NCBI GenBank assembly: GCA_934526015.1
Contig: CAKSZY010000004.1
Location: 1 to 64,000 of the forward strand
DNA: 64,000 bases
DNA from: an uncultured Dokdonella sp.
GTDB lineage: Bacteria; Pseudomonadota; Gammaproteobacteria; Xanthomonadales; Rhodanobacteraceae
Reading direction: 5' to 3'
Below are positions 10,482 to 18,213 of the stretch, in pieces; the stretch's first letter is position 1, and every line of letters starts with the position of its first letter. The notes below the pieces were generated by a model. It had not been told where the DNA came from. It saw only the letters and a list, made by a program, of their open reading frames with translations, and made no database searches. Made by a program: the position numbers and the translations under genes.

Positions 10482-11270
10482 GTGCCCGATTTCCTCGTGG
10501 TGATCCTGCTCGGCCTGATCGAGGGCCTCACCGAATTCCTGCCGATCTCCAGCACCGGCCACCTGCTGGTCGCCCAGCACTGGCTCGGCCAGCGCTCGGA
10601 AACCTTCACCATCGTCATCCAGGCCGGCGCGATCCTCGCCGTCACCCTGGTCTACCGGCGCCGCCTGCGCGAACTGCTCACGCGCTGGCGCGAGCCGGCC
10701 AACCGCGACTACCTTGCCCGCATCGGCCTGGCCTTCCTGATCACCGCCGTGCTCGGCTACACGGTGAAGAAGCTCGGCGTGAGCCTGCCCGACACGGTGA
10801 CGCCGATCGCCCTCGCCCTCGTCATCGGCGGCTTCTGGATCCTCGCCGCCGAGCGCATCGCGAAGACGCGGCCAGCCGCCACCACGATCACCTGGAAAGT
10901 CGCCATCCTGGTCGGCCTCGCCCAGGTCGTCGCGGCGATCTTCCCCGGCACCTCGCGCTCGGCGGCGACCATCTTCACCGCCCTCCTCGCCGGCGCCAAC
11001 GACCGCCCGGCGGCCACCGAGTTCGCCTTCCTCGTCGGCATCCCGACGATGTTCGCCGCCAGCGGCTACGAGATCTTCCGCCAGCTCGACAGCGGCGTGC
11101 ACGAGGACTGGGCCGCCCTTGCCCTCGGCTTTGCCAGCGCGACGGTCACCGGCTTCATCGCCGTGCGCTGGCTGCTCGGCTACATCAAGCGCCACAGCTA
11201 CACGCCGTTCGCGATCTACCGCATCGTGTTCGGCGTCGCCCTGTTGCTGCTGCTGCCGGCCGGCGCCTGA
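10482..11270 (+). CDS. uppP: undecaprenyl-diphosphate phosphatase UppP/BacA
   Basis: This integral-membrane phosphatase recycles undecaprenyl pyrophosphate to the monophosphate carrier for peptidoglycan, and underlies bacitracin tolerance. It carries both BacA motifs: [15 protein letters not shown] near the N-terminus and [10 protein letters not shown] in the middle, with about eight membrane spans in 262 residues. I chose the GTG at 10482 because [11 protein letters not shown] aligns with other UppP starts. The in-frame ATG at 10449 overlaps a likely -10 box (TATGCT at 10448-10453) and would lie at or before the transcription start. The next gene, mutM, is convergent, with 12 bases between the stop codons. 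Confidence 0.93.
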   Translation: MPDFLVVILLGLIEGLTEFLPISSTGHLLVAQHWLGQRSETFTIVIQAGAILAVTLVYRRRLRELLTRWREPANRDYLARIGLAFLITAVLGYTVKKLGVSLPDTVTPIALALVIGGFWILAAERIAKTRPAATTITWKVAILVGLAQVVAAIFPGTSRSAATIFTALLAGANDRPAATEFAFLVGIPTMFAASGYEIFRQLDSGVHEDWAALALGFASATVTGFIAVRWLLGYIKRHSYTPFAIYRIVFGVALLLLLPAGA

Positions 11271-11282
11271 GCCGCGACCGCT

Positions 11283-12095
11283 TCAGCGTTGGCAGCGCGG
11301 GCAGTGGAAGGTCGAGCGCTGGCCGAGCGTGCTCACGCGGATCGGCGCCGCGCAGACGCGGCAGGGTTCGCCGCCACGACCGTAGACGAACAGTTCCTGT
11401 TCGAAATAGCCCGGCGCGCCGTCGGGCGAAATGAAGTCGCGCAAGGTGGTGCCGCCGCGGGTGATCGCATGGAGGAGGATGCGGCGGATGGCTTCGGCGA
11501 GGCGCGCGTAGCGCTCGCGCGAGACCGCGCCGGCCGCGCGTTTCGGGTGGATGCCGGCGGCGAACAGCGCTTCGGCGGCGTAGATGTTGCCGACCCCGAC
11601 GACCACCGCCTGATCCATGATGAAGGTCTTCACCGGCGCACGGCGGCCGCGCGAGAGCGCCCACAGGCGATCGCCGTCGAAGTCGTCGGAAAGCGGTTCG
11701 GGACCGAGCCCGGCGAGCAGCGGATGGAGCGTGCCGGCAGCCTGCCAGAGCAGGCAGCCGAAGCGGCGCGGATCGGTGTAGCGCAGGATGCGCCCGGAAT
11801 CGAGCTGCCAGTCGTAGTGGTCGTGCTTGCCGGCCGGCACCTCCGGCGCGAGAACGCGCAGGCTGCCCGACATGCCGAGATGCGCAAGCGCGCTGCCGGC
11901 CGCGGTATGCACGAGCAGGTACTTGGCGCGCCGCTCGACCGTCTCGATGCGCTGCCCGGGCAGGCGTTCGACCAGATCGGCGTCGATCGGCCAGCGCAGG
12001 CGCGGCTGACGGATCGCCAGCGCGCGCACGCGCCGGCCGACCAGATGCGGGGCGATGCCGTTGCGCGTGGTTTCGACTTCGGGCAGCTCGGGCAT
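11283..12095 (-). CDS. mutM: formamidopyrimidine-DNA glycosylase
   Basis: This bifunctional base-excision repair enzyme removes 8-oxoguanine and formamidopyrimidines and cleaves the abasic strand. It is 270 residues, the normal length. It starts MPELPEVET, giving the catalytic N-terminal Pro and Glu3. Lys57 lies in the ERRAKYLLV region, and the helix-two-turn-helix [14 protein letters not shown] is present. A C-terminal zinc finger (CRVC ... CPRC) is intact and ends just before the stop. Its 5' flank is the repeat-rich stretch 12096-12605, so its promoter is embedded in or next to repeats. Confidence 0.97.
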   Translation of the reverse strand: MPELPEVETTRNGIAPHLVGRRVRALAIRQPRLRWPIDADLVERLPGQRIETVERRAKYLLVHTAAGSALAHLGMSGSLRVLAPEVPAGKHDHYDWQLDSGRILRYTDPRRFGCLLWQAAGTLHPLLAGLGPEPLSDDFDGDRLWALSRGRRAPVKTFIMDQAVVVGVGNIYAAEALFAAGIHPKRAAGAVSRERYARLAEAIRRILLHAITRGGTTLRDFISPDGAPGYFEQELFVYGRGGEPCRVCAAPIRVSTLGQRSTFHCPRCQR

Positions 12096-12145
12096 CGTGG
12101 ATTCGGGCCGTATTGGCGAACGGGGCTGTGCAGGATCAGGAGCAG

Positions 12146-12595
12146 AAAAGCCTGAAACACGGAGCACACGGAGCACACGGAGAAAAGCTATTCAGTGGAT
12201 CTGCTTTTCCTTTGTGTCGTTCGTGTCCTTCGCGGTTCAATCTTTGGTCGTCGTCCGGAGATCCAAGCACACGCCTGAAGGACACTGAAACTCCTTGACG
12301 ATCGGCTTCTCCTCCGTGTGCTCCGTGTGCTCCGTGTTTCAATCTTTCGTCTTCGTCCGGAGATCAAAGCACACGCCTGAAGGACACGAAGAAGTAACCC
12401 CTTGACGATCGGCTTCTCCTCCGTGTGCTCCGTGTGCTCCGTGTGCTCCGTGTTTCAAGCTTTCGTCTTCGTCCGGAGATCAATGCACGCGCCTGAAGGA
12501 CACGAAGAAGTAACTCCTTGACGATCGGCTTCTCCTCCGTGTGCTCCGTGTGCTCCGTGTTTCAGGCTTTGTGCTCCGTGTTTCAAGCTTTCCGC
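12146..12595. repeat. tandem repeats with inverted 'CTCCGTGTG' blocks
   Basis: This 510-bp stretch without a gene (12096-12605) is mostly repeats. A unit beginning TTCAATCTTTCGTC, with CGTCCGGAGATC, ACGCCTGAAGGACAC and CTTGACGATCGGCTTCTCC, starts at about 12236, 12338 and 12454 (periods 102 and 116). Each unit ends in runs of CTCCGTGTG/CTCCGTGTT. An inverted copy of that run lies at 12147-12182, beside mutM. Small ORFs here are read-through of the repeats, not genes. Confidence 0.85.
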
Positions 12596-12605
12596 TTTCG
12601 AGCCC

Positions 12606-13406
12606 TCAATCGCCATCCCGGTCCGCGTCTGCGGCGAGGAAGCGCTCTACGGCGCGCGCGTCGAGATGGTAGTCGAGCGGCGGCGACGTGCGGCGTGCAA
12701 TCCAGCCATCGGCAGCGTGCCCGAGTTGCCAGGCGATCCGCGTGCCGTCGGCGAGTTCGACTTCGACCACGTGCTGCGCCGTCCGGATATCGGCGGCATC
12801 GATCGCGGTGATCTTCGCCACCGGCATGGCCTGCCAGGCAGCGATCTTCGCCGCGGCCACCTCGGCGCCGTCGATGCGAAGATGCACGATGGCGGCGCCG
12901 CGCGGGACCGTGCGGCGCTCGAGTTCGCTCTCCGGCGTCGCCATCAGGAACGGACTGAAACGGTCCGCCACGCGCGCGATGTGCTCGCCGTCGCGCACGT
13001 AGCGATCGCCGCGCAAGGCGTCGGTATCGCCGATGTCGATGCGCACGTCGTCGAGCTCGAGCTCCATCACCGGCGGATCGAGGCCGATCTTCGCGGCGTC
13101 GTAGGCGGCCGCCGGTTCGCGCAGGCGCACCGGCGCGGCGGCGATCGCCAGCAGGCGCGCGATCGCCAGCGGATCGGCATCGAGGTCGTACGGTGCGGTC
13201 ATGCGCCAGCCCTGCGGCGTGCGCAGGAAGCGGCGTTCGATGCAGCCCGCGCATTGCACGCGGATTCGCGTCACCGCGTCCGCGTCGATCGCCGCGAGCG
13301 GCGGCTCGCGCATGGCGACCTCGTCGCGCACCTGCCGCCAAGCCAGCAGGCCGAGCAGCACGGCCAGCGCGGCGAGGACGAGATTCGTGCGCGTGGCCCT
13401 GCGCAT
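12606..13406 (-). CDS. DUF4340 protein of the Gld-type ABC operon
   Basis: This 266-residue protein has one N-terminal membrane span (about residues 8-24) followed by a periplasmic region resembling DUF4340. Visible features are the RRFLRTPQGWRMTAPYDLDAD segment, the KIGLDPP motif and the DIGDTDALRGDRYVRD hairpin. Proteins of this family are regularly found after GldG-like genes and are thought to belong to the same envelope complex; the biochemical role is unknown. Its ATG shares one base with the stop of the upstream gene (TGATG). It is the last gene of the four-gene operon and runs into the repeat tract at 12146-12595. Confidence 0.8.
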   Translation of the reverse strand: MRRATRTNLVLAALAVLLGLLAWRQVRDEVAMREPPLAAIDADAVTRIRVQCAGCIERRFLRTPQGWRMTAPYDLDADPLAIARLLAIAAAPVRLREPAAAYDAAKIGLDPPVMELELDDVRIDIGDTDALRGDRYVRDGEHIARVADRFSPFLMATPESELERRTVPRGAAIVHLRIDGAEVAAAKIAAWQAMPVAKITAIDAADIRTAQHVVEVELADGTRIAWQLGHAADGWIARRTSPPLDYHLDARAVERFLAADADRDGD

Positions 13407-14755
13407 CAGCGGCGGCGACGGCGGCGGTGGATGAAGAAGCCGGTGCCGGCCAGCAGCAGCGGCAGGCCGACGAGGAAGCCGAGGCTGATCGCGGTGAGCG
13501 CGCCGTCGCCGAGTTCGAGCGTGCGGTCGGGCGCGGCATGGTCGGCGACTTCGATGAGGCCGTCGTCGGCGAGCAGCCAGTCGAACACGCGCGTGCCGAA
13601 CTCGCGGTTGCCGCCGTTGGCGAGGAAGCTGTTCGCGAGGAAATCGCCGTCGCCGATGACGACCACGCGTTGCTCGCGCGCGCCGGGCTTCGGCGATGGC
13701 CGGGTGAGGGCGACGGCGAGGTCGTGCGGACCGGCCACTTCGCCGTCGCTGCCGTCGTAGCGCACGTTGCCCTCGGCCTCGCCGGCCTTCGGGATGTGGC
13801 CGGTCTCGTTCCACGACTGCGCGCTGCTTTGCACCAGCGATTCGAACTTCCAGTACGGCGGCGACACCTGCGCCAGCGCGACCGGCTGCGGCAGCACGAT
13901 GGCGAGATCGAACCCTTGCGTGATCGCCTGCGGCGGAAAGCGGTTGACCGCGACGAAACTCGGATCCTCGATGCCGAACTGCGCGCTGCCGCCGTCGACG
14001 ACGACACCCGGCAGCGCGCGCAGCGACAGCGCCTCGGCGAGCGCGTCGAGGCCGGCCTGTTCGCCCGGCTCGAGGAACCACAGCAGGTGGCCGCCGCGCT
14101 CGACGTGGGCGACGAGTTCGGCCACCGCGGCGCTGCCGAGGGCGACTCGCGGATTGGCGATGACGACGAGGTCGACGTTGTCGGCAATGCGCGGCGTGGT
14201 GGCGAGTGCGAGGTGGACCGCACGCACGCCGCGCGACTTGAGGCTTTCGCCGAACTGGCCGAGGTCGGCATTGGCCTGGCCGTCGATGCGGCGCTGGCCC
14301 TCGCCTTCGAGGAAGGCGACGATGCGCTCGTGCGTGCGCGACAGGCGCAGCAGGGCGCTGCTCAGCGTCGCCTCGTCGAGCTGGCGCAGGCGTTCGCTGC
14401 GCCCGCCGAGCCGCACGTCGAGTTCGCCGTCGATCTCAACGCCGGCCTCGCGCGCCGCCGCGGGGTCGGCATCGGGATCGGCGAAGGCGAGGGAAATGTC
14501 GGGCTTGACCTCGCGGTAGCGCTCGACGAAAGCACGGATCGAGGCGCGCAGTTCTCCGTTCGGGCGTGCCCAGGAGACGATCTCGACCGGGCCGTCGAGG
14601 CCTTTCAGCAAGGTCGTCGTGGCACGGTCGAGGCTGGCGCGCTGGCCGTGGCTGAAGTCGTGCACGACCCGGTAGCGCGTGCCGAGGAAGCCGGCCAGCA
14701 GGGCGACCGCGACCAGCAGCAGTACGTAAAGCAGGTTGTCGAGACGTTCGCGCAT
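13406..14755 (-). CDS. GldG-like ABC-associated periplasmic protein
   Basis: This 449-residue protein resembles GldG/ABC_transp_aux: a single N-terminal TM helix (about residues 8-24), a large extracytoplasmic domain and a C-terminal TM helix (about 423-443) followed by an Arg-rich tail. The domain contains a conserved LDGPVEIVSWARP strand, the HERIVAFLEGEGQRRIDG segment and VVVIGDGDFLANSF. It lies between the permease and the DUF4340 gene. In Bacteroidetes GldAFG is needed for gliding. In proteobacteria without gliding the same gene set is common and its cargo is unknown. Confidence 0.8.
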   Translation of the reverse strand: MRERLDNLLYVLLLVAVALLAGFLGTRYRVVHDFSHGQRASLDRATTTLLKGLDGPVEIVSWARPNGELRASIRAFVERYREVKPDISLAFADPDADPAAAREAGVEIDGELDVRLGGRSERLRQLDEATLSSALLRLSRTHERIVAFLEGEGQRRIDGQANADLGQFGESLKSRGVRAVHLALATTPRIADNVDLVVIANPRVALGSAAVAELVAHVERGGHLLWFLEPGEQAGLDALAEALSLRALPGVVVDGGSAQFGIEDPSFVAVNRFPPQAITQGFDLAIVLPQPVALAQVSPPYWKFESLVQSSAQSWNETGHIPKAGEAEGNVRYDGSDGEVAGPHDLAVALTRPSPKPGAREQRVVVIGDGDFLANSFLANGGNREFGTRVFDWLLADDGLIEVADHAAPDRTLELGDGALTAISLGFLVGLPLLLAGTGFFIHRRRRRR

Positions 14756-14757
14756 GC

Positions 14758-15516
14758 TCAACCGCGCGTGCGCAGGGTGTCGAGGCGGCGCGCGGCAAGC
14801 AGCAGCGCGAGCGCCGACACGACGACGAAGTAGACCAGCGCGCTGCTGTCGAACACGCCGCGCAGGAACGGTTCCAGATGGCTCGACATCGCCAGCCAGT
14901 TGATCAGCGCATGGTCGATGTCGCGCAGGCGCGCGCCGATGTCGAGCATGACCAGCACGCTGCCGATGACCAGGGTGGCGGCGGCGGCGAGGGCCGGATG
15001 CGTGGTCCACGCCGAACAGGCGATGCCGATCGCGGTCAGCGTGCCGGCGAACAGCAGCATGCCGGCGCAGGCGGTCAGCAGGCGGCCGAGGTCGAGCGCG
15101 GTGCCGGCGGCCAGCGACAACGGCATCGCCGCGGCGATGAGGACGACGAGGGCGACCACCGCGAAGGCCGCGAGGAACTTGCCGAGCACGATGCGCAGGC
15201 TGCCGACGTCGGCGGCCAGCAGCAGCGGCAGGGTCTGCGCACGGCGTTCGCCGACCAGGCTCTGCATGGTGACGAGCGGCACCACCAGCAGCAGCACGGC
15301 CGCGGCATTGCGCAGCAACGGCACGGCGACGAGATCGGTCACGCCCGGCGCGTTGGCCCGAGCGGCGAGCTTCGGCGCCGCCTGCAGGAAGGCATCGACG
15401 GCGACGAGGAACTGCCAGGCGAACAGCGCACCGACGAGGGCGAGCAGGCTCCAGGCCAGCGGCTGCACGAACTGGCGGCGCAGGTCGTTGCCGGCGATCA
15501 GCGCGATCGTGCTCAT
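14758..15516 (-). CDS. ABC-2 type permease (GldF-like)
   Basis: This 252-residue polytopic membrane protein has about six hydrophobic segments and the ABC-2 pattern: an N-terminal NDLRRQFVQPLAW amphipathic start, then PLVTMQSLVGERRAQTLPLLL, which matches the coupling region of GldF/NosY permeases. It should pair with the ATPase encoded just upstream, whose stop overlaps its ATG by 4 bases. Only two bases separate its stop from the GldG-like start. Direction is presumed export. Confidence 0.85.
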   Translation of the reverse strand: MSTIALIAGNDLRRQFVQPLAWSLLALVGALFAWQFLVAVDAFLQAAPKLAARANAPGVTDLVAVPLLRNAAAVLLLVVPLVTMQSLVGERRAQTLPLLLAADVGSLRIVLGKFLAAFAVVALVVLIAAAMPLSLAAGTALDLGRLLTACAGMLLFAGTLTAIGIACSAWTTHPALAAAATLVIGSVLVMLDIGARLRDIDHALINWLAMSSHLEPFLRGVFDSSALVYFVVVSALALLLAARRLDTLRTRG

Positions 15517-16451
15517 GCGGCCTTGCCCGCCGCGTCTTCCTCGGCGGCGATGGCGACGAACAGGTTCTCCAGCGCACCGTGTTCGGGGCGCAGTTCGACC
15601 AGGCCCCAGCCGAGTGCGGCGAGCGCCGGGGCCAGCGCTTCGGCGGCGCTGCCTTCGCGCAGGCGCAGGCGGGCGCTGGTGGCGTCGAGCACGCGCGCCT
15701 CGGCGACGAGGTCGAGCCGCGCCCAGTCGTCGGCGCCGACCGCCTGCACGGTACGCACGCGCAACCAGCGGTCATCGTCGAGCGCGGCCAGCGCGCCGGA
15801 ATGACGCAGGCGCCCGCGATGCAGGATCGCCACCTCGTCGCAGCTGGCGACGACATCGGCCAGCGCATGCGTCGACAGCACCACCGCATGCGCCTCGCCG
15901 AGGCTGCGCACGAGTTCGCGCAGGCGCAGCGCCTGCACCGGATCGAGACCGGCCGCCGGTTCGTCGAGCACCACCAGGGTCGGCTCGTGGACGATCGCCT
16001 GGGCGATGCCGGTGCGCTGGCGATAACCCTTCGACAGCAGGCCGCACAGGCGCCGACGCATCTCGCCGAGGCCGCAGCGCTCGATCGCGCGCTCGACGGC
16101 GGCACCGACGTGCGCCCGTTCGACGCCGTGCAGGCGCGCGCAGAACGCCAGGTATTCGCTCACGCTCAGTTCGCCGTACAGCGGCGGCTCCTCCGGCAGG
16201 TAGCCGATCGCGCGCCGCGCATGGCCGTCGCGTTCGGCGAGGTCGATGCCGTCCACGCGCACCGTGCCGCTGCCCGGCGCAAGCAGTCCGGCAATCATGC
16301 GCAACGTCGTCGACTTGCCGGCTCCGTTGACACCGAGCAGACCGAGCACGCGCCCGCGCGCGACGGCAAGGTCGAGGCCCTCGACGATCGTGCGGCCACC
16401 GAGGCGGCGGCAGACCCCGGCAAGGACCAGGGCGGGTGCGGACGTGCTCAT
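15513..16451 (-). CDS. ABC transporter ATP-binding protein (GldA-like)
   Basis: This 312-residue ATPase heads the operon. It has Walker A (GVNGAGKST, about residues 40-48), a signature region LSKGYRQRTGIAQA, and Walker B with catalytic Glu (LVVLDEPAAGLDP), then the H-loop STHAL. The C-terminal ~90 residues form the extra domain seen in ABC-2 exporters. The signature reads LSKGY instead of LSGGQ, as is usual for the ABC-2/GldA group. The heptamer array at 16505-16724 lies immediately upstream, so the promoter must be within about 50 bases of the start or beyond the array. Confidence 0.88.
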   Translation of the reverse strand: MSTSAPALVLAGVCRRLGGRTIVEGLDLAVARGRVLGLLGVNGAGKSTTLRMIAGLLAPGSGTVRVDGIDLAERDGHARRAIGYLPEEPPLYGELSVSEYLAFCARLHGVERAHVGAAVERAIERCGLGEMRRRLCGLLSKGYRQRTGIAQAIVHEPTLVVLDEPAAGLDPVQALRLRELVRSLGEAHAVVLSTHALADVVASCDEVAILHRGRLRHSGALAALDDDRWLRVRTVQAVGADDWARLDLVAEARVLDATSARLRLREGSAAEALAPALAALGWGLVELRPEHGALENLFVAIAAEEDAAGKAA

Positions 16452-16504
16452 TGCTGCGATTGTTCCGGCTTGCCGCGGATGTGTCGAGGGCGCAAGGGGA
16501 TCCA

Positions 16505-16724
16505 GGGGCTAGGGACTAGAGGCTAGGGCTCGACAACCGGGCGTTGCGCTTCGCTCTGGAACACCCGGACTTGCGTCGATCTTCGATTGTCGCGCCCTAG
16601 CCTCTAGCCCCTAGTCCCTAGTCCCTAGTCCCTAGCCCCTAGTCCCTAGCCTCTAGCCTCTAGCCTCTAGCCTCTAGCCCCTAGCCTCTAGCCTCTAGCC
16701 CCTAGTCCCTAGTCCCTAGTCCCT
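16505..16724. repeat. CTAG-bearing heptamer array with inverted arm
   Basis: The 326-bp gap 16452-16777 holds a C-rich array (16595-16724) of 18 heptamers, each carrying CTAG in register. The units are CCTCTAG, CCCCTAG and TCCCTAG in irregular order. A shorter G-rich inverted arm (16505-16529) carries three more CTAGs. About 65 bp between the arms contains imperfect complementary ends. CTAG is normally rare in bacterial DNA, so this density is striking. Confidence 0.95.
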
Positions 16725-16739
16725 CCACCCCCGCCGGCG

Positions 16740-16745
16740 TATAGT
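16740..16745 (+). promoter_or_regulatory. possible -10 box of the desaturase gene
   Basis: TATAGT lies 32 bases before the ATG at 16778. No clear -35 is visible; the -35 zone falls just after the end of the heptamer array. Confidence 0.4.
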
Positions 16746-16777
16746 CCCCGCCTTTCACGCCCGACACTCTCTCGCCA

Positions 16778-17980
16778 ATGCTCGATTCACTGATTTCCTT
16801 CCTCGCGCGCGGCTGGTTTGCCGACGCCTCCTGGGGCACCTGGATCGCCTACTTCCTCGTCGTTACCCAGTTGACGATCTTCACCGTCACCCTCTACCTG
16901 CATCGCAGCCAGACCCATCGTGGCGTGGATTTCCACCCCGTGCTCGCGCATGGCTTCCGCCTGTGGTCGTGGCTCAGCACGGCGATGGTCACCAAGCAGT
17001 GGGTGGCGATCCACCGCAAGCACCACGCCAAGTGCGAGACGTCCGACGATCCGCACAGCCCGATGATCCATGGCATCGACAAGGTGCTGTGGGAAGGTGT
17101 CGACCTCTACCGCGTCGCCGCGCGCGACATGGACGAGATCGAGAAGTACGGCCGCGGCACGCCGGACGACTGGATCGAACGCAAGCTCTACGCGCGCCAT
17201 CCCTCGCTCGGCCCGACCCTGCTGCTGTTCATCAACTTCTTCCTGTTCGGCGTGGTCGGTGTCGCCATCTGGGCGCTGCAGATGGTGTGGATCCCGTTCT
17301 GGGCGGCCGGCGTCGTCAACGGCCTCGGCCACTGGTGGGGCTACCGCAACTTCGAGAGCGCCGACACCTCGACCAACCTGTCGCCGTGGGGCGTCATCAT
17401 CGGCGGCGAGGAACTGCACAACAACCACCATGCCTTCCCGAGTTCGGCGAAGTTCGCCCTGCGCCGGTTCGAGTTCGACATCGGCTGGGCGGCGATCCGC
17501 TTTTTCGAGTTCCTGCGCCTTGCCAAGGTGCTGCGCGTTGCGCCGACCCTCGACGTGCGCGCGAACGTGCCGATCCCCGACACCGACACCATCAAGGCCC
17601 TGCTCGCGCACCGCTTCCACGTCATGAGCGACTACTTCCGCGGCGTCATCGTGCCGGCGCTGCAGGAAGACGCCACCCGCGCCGGCGCCAGCCTGAAGGC
17701 GATGCCGCGCAAGCTGCGCAAGGCGCTCGGCAGCGGTGGCCGCTGGCTCGACGCCGACGCGCGCGAGCGCATGAGCCACTGGATCAGTCAGGCGCCGACG
17801 GTGAAGACGGTCATGGAGTACCGCCATCGCCTGCACGAGATGCTCGAGAACCGCAACGGCGAGGCGATGCTCGAAGCGCTGCGCGAGTGGTGCCACGAAG
17901 CCGAGCAGTCCGGCATCCGCGCGCTGCAGGAGTTCGCCGAGCGCCTGAAGGGCTACCGGCTGAGCGCCGCCCACGCCTGA
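16778..17980 (+). CDS. membrane fatty acyl desaturase
   Basis: This 400-residue enzyme is a di-iron membrane desaturase of the delta-9 acyl-CoA/acyl-lipid type and should put a cis double bond into saturated acyl chains, tuning membrane fluidity. The three histidine boxes are intact: HRSQTHR at 42-48, HRKHH at 79-83 and HNNHH at 214-218. Hydrophobic segments lie at about 20-40, 60-75, 145-165 and 170-190. The C-terminal ~130 residues are soluble and longer than in minimal desaturases; similar extensions are known in xanthomonad and pseudomonad homologues. A good intrinsic terminator follows at 18002, so it is probably monocistronic. Confidence 0.92.
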   Translation: MLDSLISFLARGWFADASWGTWIAYFLVVTQLTIFTVTLYLHRSQTHRGVDFHPVLAHGFRLWSWLSTAMVTKQWVAIHRKHHAKCETSDDPHSPMIHGIDKVLWEGVDLYRVAARDMDEIEKYGRGTPDDWIERKLYARHPSLGPTLLLFINFFLFGVVGVAIWALQMVWIPFWAAGVVNGLGHWWGYRNFESADTSTNLSPWGVIIGGEELHNNHHAFPSSAKFALRRFEFDIGWAAIRFFEFLRLAKVLRVAPTLDVRANVPIPDTDTIKALLAHRFHVMSDYFRGVIVPALQEDATRAGASLKAMPRKLRKALGSGGRWLDADARERMSHWISQAPTVKTVMEYRHRLHEMLENRNGEAMLEALREWCHEAEQSGIRALQEFAERLKGYRLSAAHA

Positions 17981-18001
17981 CGGGACGGCAAGGAATCGAG
18001 G

Positions 18002-18027
18002 AAAACCCGCCGCAAGGCGGGTTTTTT
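18002..18027 (+). terminator. rho-independent terminator after the desaturase
   Basis: A 10-bp stem (18002-18011 with 18016-18025), a GCAA tetraloop and a run of six T define a classic intrinsic terminator 22 bases after the desaturase stop. Confidence 0.9.
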
Positions 18028-18200
18028 CGTTGCACGACCCGCCGCTCCGGCGCACCTTCGCGCCTGCATCCGCAGCCGTGCATCGACGGCACGAGCTGGG
18101 CGTGAGCGCCGACATCGAGCGGCCGGCGAACGACGCCGTGGGCGACGCATGCGGACGCGGCGTTGCGCGCGCGTTCGCGGGCCGTCGCCGCCCGACCCGC

Positions 18201-18206
18201 TACACT
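18201..18206 (+). promoter_or_regulatory. -10 box placing ubiA start at the mRNA 5' end
   Basis: TACACT lies seven bases before the ATG at 18214. With usual spacing, transcription would begin at or next to the A of the ATG, giving a leaderless message. The same geometry is seen at ntrB and rlmI in this window. Confidence 0.5.
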
Positions 18207-18213
18207 CGGCAGC

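Noticed and set aside
12136..12342. Small ORF reading [12 protein letters not shown] peptides
   Set aside because: It is the translation of the CTCCGTGTG repeats; no ribosome site and no conserved protein pattern.
12235..12595. Possible CRISPR array
   Set aside because: Units are 102-116 bp with no short fixed repeat and unique spacers; there are no cas genes.
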